64,000 nt of DNA from Oenanthe sinensis (Eukaryota; Streptophyta; Magnoliopsida; Apiales; Apiaceae): positions 1,781,501 to 1,845,500 of the forward strand of contig CM053809.1 of assembly GCA_028671895.1 (NCBI GenBank), given 5' to 3'. Each line of letters begins with the position of its first letter. Position 1 is the first letter of the stretch. Shown here piece after piece: positions 57,544 through 64,000 of this stretch. A program made the translations under genes and the position numbers. The notes beneath the pieces are model-generated. The model did no database searches. It worked only from the letters and a program-made list of their open reading frames with translations, and was not told the DNA's origin.

Positions 57544-59091
57544 TGTTGGGTTCCGAGGCATAAAACGCAGCGGATTAAACGTAAATATAATGAAAATTTT
57601 CGGAACCCAAACCCTAGGATCCGTGTATAAGCTTGGAAAGATTATGGTGAAACGAAATCATACCTTTGTTTGGTCTTGACTACTACGAACTCAACGGAGA
57701 TCCTAGCTTTCACGACTTGTGTCTTGGTATCCACACGAGCACCTTCAAGAACGTCTCACGATCTCGATTATGGAACGAATGTACTAGCCTCCTCTAGATG
57801 ATTTCGAAACTGCCTTTGATGTTCTTGCTGCTGCTGCTGCCTCTATAGGGTTTTTCTTATCAAAAACGTTATGACCTATTAACCCTACATTATCTATTTA
57901 TAATGGCTGGTTAATAGGCCCATAACAGCAACCCATAACAGCAAAGCCTAACCCATGTAGGTTTAGGATTAAATAATAAAACTGAATTTTATTATTTAAT
58001 TAATAACTAAGTCACACTTAATTATTAAGGGCAGAATTCAAATTCGAATTTATATTATTTCAATTAATTAAGTCTCACTTAATTAATATAATAAAATTTG
58101 AAATAATCATCAATTAATTTAAATCCATAATTTAAATTAACTATTCCTATAAGTACTCTATGTGTGTGACCCTATATGCTATTATTTAATTAGCAATAAT
58201 TTTATTCTCCAATAAAATTATAAACAATGAGCGGTATCTAGTAATACATCATTGCTACCCAATTAAATAATAATTAAATCGTGATTCGATAAAACCTTTC
58301 GTGATTAATGTTTCCGTGTAATATAATCCCTTTAACCATATATATATTATAGATTAAACTCGAGGCATGTATTTAGTCATCCTCTTCAACATTTAATCCG
58401 GGTTTACTTGATCCATGAGTAGACTATGAAAACAAATCATTATTTGAGCACGACCATGCATTTTATAGTCTCACTCAATCAAGAGGCCAATAATATATCT
58501 CCTAATTATAGGAGGGTTAAATCCTTTATCTATCATTCATATTTCTCATACGACTCATGATATACCCGATGTCCACTTTTATCATTACCCGGTCAAAGGT
58601 AACTTTTAATGTAGTCAAAGTATATTAATCATCGTATAGAAATATAATGATCTCAAGTCAGAGGATCATTACACCATTATCACTGTGAGTCTTTCTTATG
58701 ACTTTATTAAACATGAAGAATCTCACTGTGGGTCTGTCCAGTACCATGTACTCCTGCATGTACCTATGTGTTGACTTTAGTATCCCCATACTTATAACCA
58801 ATGAGATGTGGTTATCTGTCAAACAACATACTAGTCTATTTATGTATTATTATTGTCCTATAATAATAATACTCGACTAGGGACATTTAAGAATATGATA
58901 TATTATATAATCTCAAGTTCAAGTCATGTACTAAACTATACAATGTGTATCATGATTCTAAGGACATTTATTATGCTAACAAATATATCGCAGTAATTAA
59001 AGTCATAATAAATATGTTTATTGAATAATCAATTGACATAAAGGTTTATCAAAATAAACATTGTATTGCCTCTAGGGCACCTACACCAACA
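57544..59091 (-). mobile_element. 5' LTR of a diverged relative of A/B (element H)
   Basis: About 1548 bp, TGTTGGGTTCC...CACCAACA. Block order matches the A/B LTRs (ACGCAGCGGA near the left end, ATGAGCGGTATCTAGTAATA, CCACTTTTATCA, CCAATGAGATGTGG), but the rest has diverged strongly. Only about 250 bp of internal sequence is attached at left, so H lacks most of its body and its other LTR here. At its right border the sequence passes directly into the env-like frame of element F. Confidence 0.75.
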
Positions 59092-62000
59092 GTTTTTACT
59101 TCAGACTCTGTGGTGGATGAAGAAATAATTCCTTTTGGTCTCATTCATGAGCCATTGGAGCACCAGGTGTCTTCACAGACATTGGGTAATCTAGAGGACT
59201 TCCATTCCATGCAAATGGCATCCCCTATATAATCCCCAGTCATTCAAAGACCGTTTCTTAGGGAAAAATCACATATCCATCTAGTGTCTATGAACTCATC
59301 TAAGAAATTGAATGATGAAACTGATATTGAGGGGACCATTGTAACAAGTGGCCCTAGCTCTCATTTTTTGTCATAATGGTTTAAACATGTGCAACATGAT
59401 AGGGATTCAGGACCATATGGTGATCAATTGGATCATTTTTATCATATTGCTCAACAACTCATGACTGTTCACTTTCCAAATCAAGATTATGTTGTTATTC
59501 TTTTGGAGTATGCCAAGGATCAGGAGGAAATTAAGGATAAAAATGCAGAACTGGTTGAAGAGGGAAAAGCCAATGTAGATGCCTGGTTAATGACAAATAG
59601 ACTGTAAGCGTGAAAGAGATGTTGCAGTGGATGAGGGAGAAATACTTAACTTTTATTGGTTCATGTGAAAAAATCTTCACTCCAACTACAATTTATGATG
59701 CAATTCATGAAGTTGCCAAGGTACAATTGCATGCGAATCATTATCTTGCAAGGGGATTTCAATCAGAAATTGCAGAACATATAACTAAAATGGAAGGATT
59801 CCTGAAAGCCATTAAAGATAAATTGAAGCCTGGTGGTCTTTATGCTCATGCAACTTCTAAATCTGACTCATCAATGTCAAGATATAAAGTTACTGAAATG
59901 AATGAAAAAATGGAAACGATGGGAAAGGCCTTCAAAGAAATGGTAGAAAGCAATGGGGCACTTCAACAAAGACAAACCTCCATTAACAACATAGTGGAGG
60001 TTCTATACAAAAACAAGCATGCAAATAGATTACCTGATAATGTTCCTCTGCATGACCTGACCCCATTACAAGTGGATTTGTATTATCAATCCAAGGCTTA
60101 GGCAGAATAGGGTGAAACCATCACTTTGGTCAAACTCCAAGAAAAGGTGGATTCATTGACAAATCATCAATCAACTCTCTCAACTACTCTTTCAGAAGTG
60201 GTGTCTACAGTTGATTCTTTAAATAAAGAGTATGAGACTTTCGGCTCAACTCAAGGCACAACACTTCAACAAATTTTCACTCAATTATCGTCAATTCAAA
60301 TCCTTCTATCTACAATGTCTCCTTCCACTCAAGCTCCTCAAGTACAAGTGCCAACAAAAATCAAACCCAGTCACTCTACCTTTATTCAGCAACAATAACA
60401 AGATATCAACCATAAAAAGGAGAAAGAAAGAAGGGAAGAGATATAGGCTGAGAGGCAAAAGGCAGTAATGAGGAAGCTAAGGCAAGAAATTCTTAAACAC
60501 AATGCTGACAAAGAATTCTTGGAACTTCTGAAACATATAAAAAAGTCAAGTCAAAGGAAATTATTTGAGCTACAAGAAGATGCTTGAAATTGCCATAATC
60601 ACAGTTAGGGGAGTGAAATATGAGCAAAATGGAAAATTACTTAAAGAGCATATAGTGCATATGGAATCTGGCTACTTCAAGGTCTCAATTGGAATATTCA
60701 ACAACCTCTCCTATACTGAGCTGGAATGCCTGCACAAAGCAATTGAAACAGTGACTCAAGAAGATGAAGAATCGAAGAATTCTATAATAGGTCCACTTCT
60801 ACTTACTTCTCTTCCAGAGGCTTACTGTAACCCTGATGGAGTAATATATATCTCTAAGGAAAACAAACTTACACATTTCAGAATTCCTCAACATTTGAAC
60901 TCGGGAAACAGAAGCCAAATCATCAGTCTAATTGACTTTCTTGAAAAGAAGAAGATTAAACAAGATGAAAACTTGGAGATTTTGGAGAAAATGAAGAATT
61001 TCATGAACAATCAAGTTTCTGAGTTTGCAAATGAAGAATTAAAGAAAAAGAAGAAAGATGATAAGGACAAGGGACAAGAGAAGAAAGATGGCAAGCTTGC
61101 ACCAAGGAGTGATAAGGGAGGAAAGAATAATGACAAAAAGAAAGATGGCGATGATAAGAAGATGAGGGATGATTCAATCAAGGAGAAAAAGTATGAAAGA
61201 AAGAAACCAACAAAACAGCAAGTTGGTGATCAACCTAGTATATCTACCAAAATTCAGGGTGCTAGTGAGACTCCAATAGTTTCAAAAACTGCTATGATCC
61301 TAGAATCCAAAGTATAAAAAATACATCTTGTTAGTGTAACTGCCAATGAAGTGATAAGGAGGGAGTTAAAAGGAAATCAGTTCAAAAGTTTAAAGCCTTG
61401 TCAACAAATCAGAATCAATACTGCCAAGAGGACAAAGCTCAAAAAGCCTACTAACTCATTGCTAGTGAGGTATCCAAAATGGAGAAAACAAATAGTTCTT
61501 CCTGATAAAGACCTTTCAGTACAACCAATCCAAGAAATTGTTGAGCCAAACAAGATTTATCTCAAGCAATGGATAGCCAACAGAATTTGTAAGGTAGAAT
61601 TTATAGACAAAAGAATGTTTGTCACCACAGTTGATAGAGAAGAAAGAACTTTCTATCATGATCAAGTAGGCACAACAACACATGAAATCAAAAGAGTGAT
61701 CAGACTTTTTGATAAGTCTTGTATGATAAACAAATTGAAGTTGGTGGAAGTGGCAGAGTACTTGGTAAGAAAATATTAAAAGAAAGGTGGACAAGGTCAA
61801 ATATCTTGAAGAAATGACAAGAAGGAATCTCAAAGAAAATGAAGAAATGGACATAATGGAGGCTGAATTAAGAAGATTTTGAAAGTGCAGAGTCTTCAAA
61901 GATCCTGGCAGAGTTGAGCTCAAACTTAGAAATTGTGGTGTCTCAAAGATTAGACTCAAGTTTGTCGGTGATTATCCAATTCAAACTCTCAAGACTGTTG

Positions 62001-62161
62001 TTGATATGATGAAGGATGCAATCCTAGTGGAAGATATCATGGCCAGATTTGAAATTCTCAATGCAATCAAAAAAATAAATGAAAGGGAAGAGAAAGAGAA
62101 AGAGAAGAAAGCAAAATATGATCTTTTCATGCAACAACATCTTCAACAACAAAATGGGTAG
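59092..62161 (+). pseudogene. Decayed env-like ORF of element F
   Basis: A frame is followed from 59092 with stops near 59230 and 59374. It shifts near 59605, continues 59610-60587 with stops at 60099, 60108, 60396 and about 60447, and shifts again near 60565. It then continues 60565-61779 (stops at 61315 and 61333), shifts, and ends at a stop at 62159-62161. Length is about 1000 codons. Visible traits are helical segments, coiled-coil-like heptads (about 60130-60300), a Lys/Asp-rich basic stretch (61040-61210) and a Glu/Lys-rich C-terminus. No signal peptide or membrane span is apparent. It is not obviously similar in sequence to the ORF of E but occupies the same position before the purine tract. 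Function unknown. Confidence 0.5.
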
Positions 62162-62215
62162 GATTGATATCTTGTATTAATTTATAAAAATATCTTTTTC
62201 CAAATTAGAGGAGAT

Positions 62216-63499
62216 TTTTGGACCAAATCAAGCTTACTATATGTAATTACTTGTCTTGATGTAATACATATAATGCTTCTATATTAGGATGTGTACTTTG
62301 AATATCTCAATGTACTTGCAGATAGAAGTTTGTTTCTATTATGAAGATTTTGTGTAAATAATGAGTCAAGAATAAAGAATGATAGAAGATTAAAGTCTGA
62401 ATCAGGCATCAAAACAATGAAGACTTCATCAAATAAGAATTGCAGTGGAAAATATTCTAAGGCAAGTATGCGATCGAGAATTCATCCTGGTAGAGAAGTT
62501 AGAATTGTGAATCTGGTAAAGAAGTCTAAAATGCTCAAGTAACTTATCAATCAATCGAGAACTGAGAAGTGATCGAGAAGTTACAAAATTAATAGTTACT
62601 CGAGAACTGTGAAATCAGAATCATTCGAGAAGTCCAGTTGAACAAATCAAGAAGTAAGCCAAAGCAATAAATCGAGAAGTATTAAGGGAAGAACCAATCG
62701 AGAAGTCTGTGTTTCAAGTATCAATTTGAGAAGTCAAGTCTATTCGAGAAGTCATCAAATGAAGAATGAAACCAAATAGTCTAGTCATTCGAGAAGTAAG
62801 CCATTCAAGGACTAATTTACAAGTCTCAGGAGTACCTAATCGAGAAGTCTATCATCATGACTTCTCGAAGAAAAATCAAGTGAGTACTCGATTGATTCAA
62901 GAAGCTGAATTCTATAAGATTTGCAGAAGAACAAGACAAGTGATTTTGAAACTCTGTCATTACAGGATCAGTCAAACCTGTGATGATGGAGACAAGTCTA
63001 TAATGTAGCTTGGAAGAATAACAAGACAAAAAATAGAAGAGATAAGGATGAAAAGAAAAGACTATCAAAAGATTGTGTTAGCTAAAAATAGATAATAGTC
63101 AAATGTAAAGTGTTTCTTGTCTATTTCTAGTTTTAGCTTAACTGACTAGTGAGAGCATGTGCCACAAGACATGTTATCCATATAGCTTATTCACAGCCTC
63201 ATTAGTTAGTATCTTTGAATATTTTCAAGTATATTCATACCTTGTATCTTCCAAGAACAAGAAAGATGAGGTTCAAGTCATGAATCTCAGATTGTGTCAA
63301 ACTCATTCTAATACAATTAGATTGAATGTTTAACTTGTGTTCTTATTATATTTTCGCAAATACATTATAAACAATACAAAGTTATATAAGCTACAATAGT
63401 TGATAATCAGTTCATCACAAGAAAAAAGAAGTAAGAAAAAGTTAAAACCATACATTCACCCCCCCCTCTGCATAGTTTCTGTAACTCTCATTCCTAACA
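62216..63499 (+). repeat. 3' LTR of element F (start approximate)
   Basis: The end is clear (C-run, CCTAACA). The start is inferred from the purine tract, as the expected TG is not preserved. Within it, 62450-62880 carries at least a dozen TCGAGAAGT(C) motifs at irregular spacing of about 20-50 bp. The short frame 62766-63008 reads through these motifs and I do not call it a gene. Confidence 0.55.
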
Positions 63500-64000
63500 G
63501 TTTCTCTAAGTGAATCACTTGAGTCTTCTGCACTTTATTGGTTGACAGCATCTTTTGATCTTGTATTCTTGACAACATCAATTTCTTCAAGACCACTATT
63601 CATAGGAACATTCCCAAAGAATCTGTTGTTTGAGCAGTTCCTTCATTCTCTATAGATTGATTAGGAACCATAGTTGGACCAGAAATTATGTATTCAACTC
63701 TTGGTTATTCTTCATCAATCTCTTATAAATAGCCTTGATTCTAAAAAGCTAAGGACTCTGATTCTTGACTTCCTTCATCACCAGGAAACTTGGTTTCATT
63801 AAAAGTGACATTTATACTTTCATCCATAATCTTATGATCAATGATATAGACTTTATATGTTGTTCTTTCAATTCCATAGCCCATAAATATTACTTTATAT
63901 GCCTTAGTATCAAACTTCTCTTTGACCTCTATTGAGTCTTTCATGATATATCATTTGCTTCCAAAAACATGAAAGTACTTGACAGTAGGTTTCCTTCCTG
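63500..64000 (-). pseudogene. Copia pol fragment (post-integrase region), runs off the window
   Basis: On the minus strand from 64000 leftward the frame reads RKPTVKYFHVFGSK, a stop, then KEKFDTKAYKVIFMGYG, YKVYIIDHKIMDESINVTF and an acidic end, with a stop at 63741. This is the copia segment that follows the integrase core. The in-frame stop at about 63945 shows decay. Left of 63741 the sequence (63500-63740) continues the same strand as the variable linker before RT, with broken frames. F inserted at 63499. Confidence 0.7.

Larger units (their letters stand above)
59092..63499 (+). mobile_element. 3' part of Sirevirus-like element F
   Basis: It consists of a decayed env-like ORF, a purine tract (TTAGAGGAGATT near 62205-62216) and a 3' LTR that ends with a C-run, CTCTGCATAG and CCTAACA at 63499. 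Everything left of 59092 is missing or separated by H. To the right lies a minus-strand copia that F probably entered. Confidence 0.6.

Overview
This window is plant nuclear DNA made almost entirely of LTR retrotransposons inserted into one another. I found no host gene, rRNA, tRNA or CRISPR array that I could support. The content (Ty3/gypsy Tat with an antisense gene, Sirevirus-like Ty1/copia elements, long-LTR Ty1/copia elements, plant-style TATA boxes and introns) points to a eudicot with a large, repeat-rich genome. I cannot name the species from sequence alone.

Layout. (1) 1-11833: 3' part of a plus-strand Sirevirus-like element (E). Its pol is badly decayed; a very long env-like ORF (4920-10162) is interrupted by a solo LTR (8837-9933), and its 3' LTR is 10624-11833. 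(2) 11834-47662: a minus-strand Sirevirus-like element (D), seen only in pieces because E and element C are inserted in it. Its 5' LTR is 46010-47662 and its 3' end lies beyond the left edge. (3) 12337-44812: plus-strand Sirevirus-like element C (LTRs of about 1470 bp, target duplication AAAAT), with a TTCGA minisatellite after its primer-binding site and decayed coding regions. (4) 21039-40954: minus-strand Ty1/copia element A (1543-bp LTRs, duplication GTTAT) inside C. (5) 26944-38128: plus-strand Tat-clade gypsy element T inside A (593-bp LTRs that look identical, duplication ACATG). T has an uninterrupted 1882-aa Gag-Pol ORF and an intact three-exon antisense gene with its own TATA box. 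(6) 47663-48531: gag and LTR fragment of another minus-strand copia (G), apparently the host of D. (7) 48532-57281: Ty1/copia element B, a sister of A with duplication ATGGC, which preserves the empty target site of T. (8) 57287-59091: short 5' leader and 5' LTR of a diverged relative (H). (9) 59092-63499: 3' part of another Sirevirus-like element (F) with a decayed env-like ORF and a 3' LTR. (10) 63500-64000: minus-strand copia pol fragment.

The nest is up to five levels deep: G contains D, D contains C (and E), C contains A, and A contains T. By-eye LTR differences agree with that order: about 1.2% in C, one difference seen in A, none seen in T. Only T looks coding-competent. A and B share the same inactivating lesions, so they were probably copied by proteins supplied in trans. 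A second theme is short CpG-centred motif arrays (TTCGA, GGCGCC, TCGAGAAGT types) in LTRs or untranslated regions of several unrelated elements.
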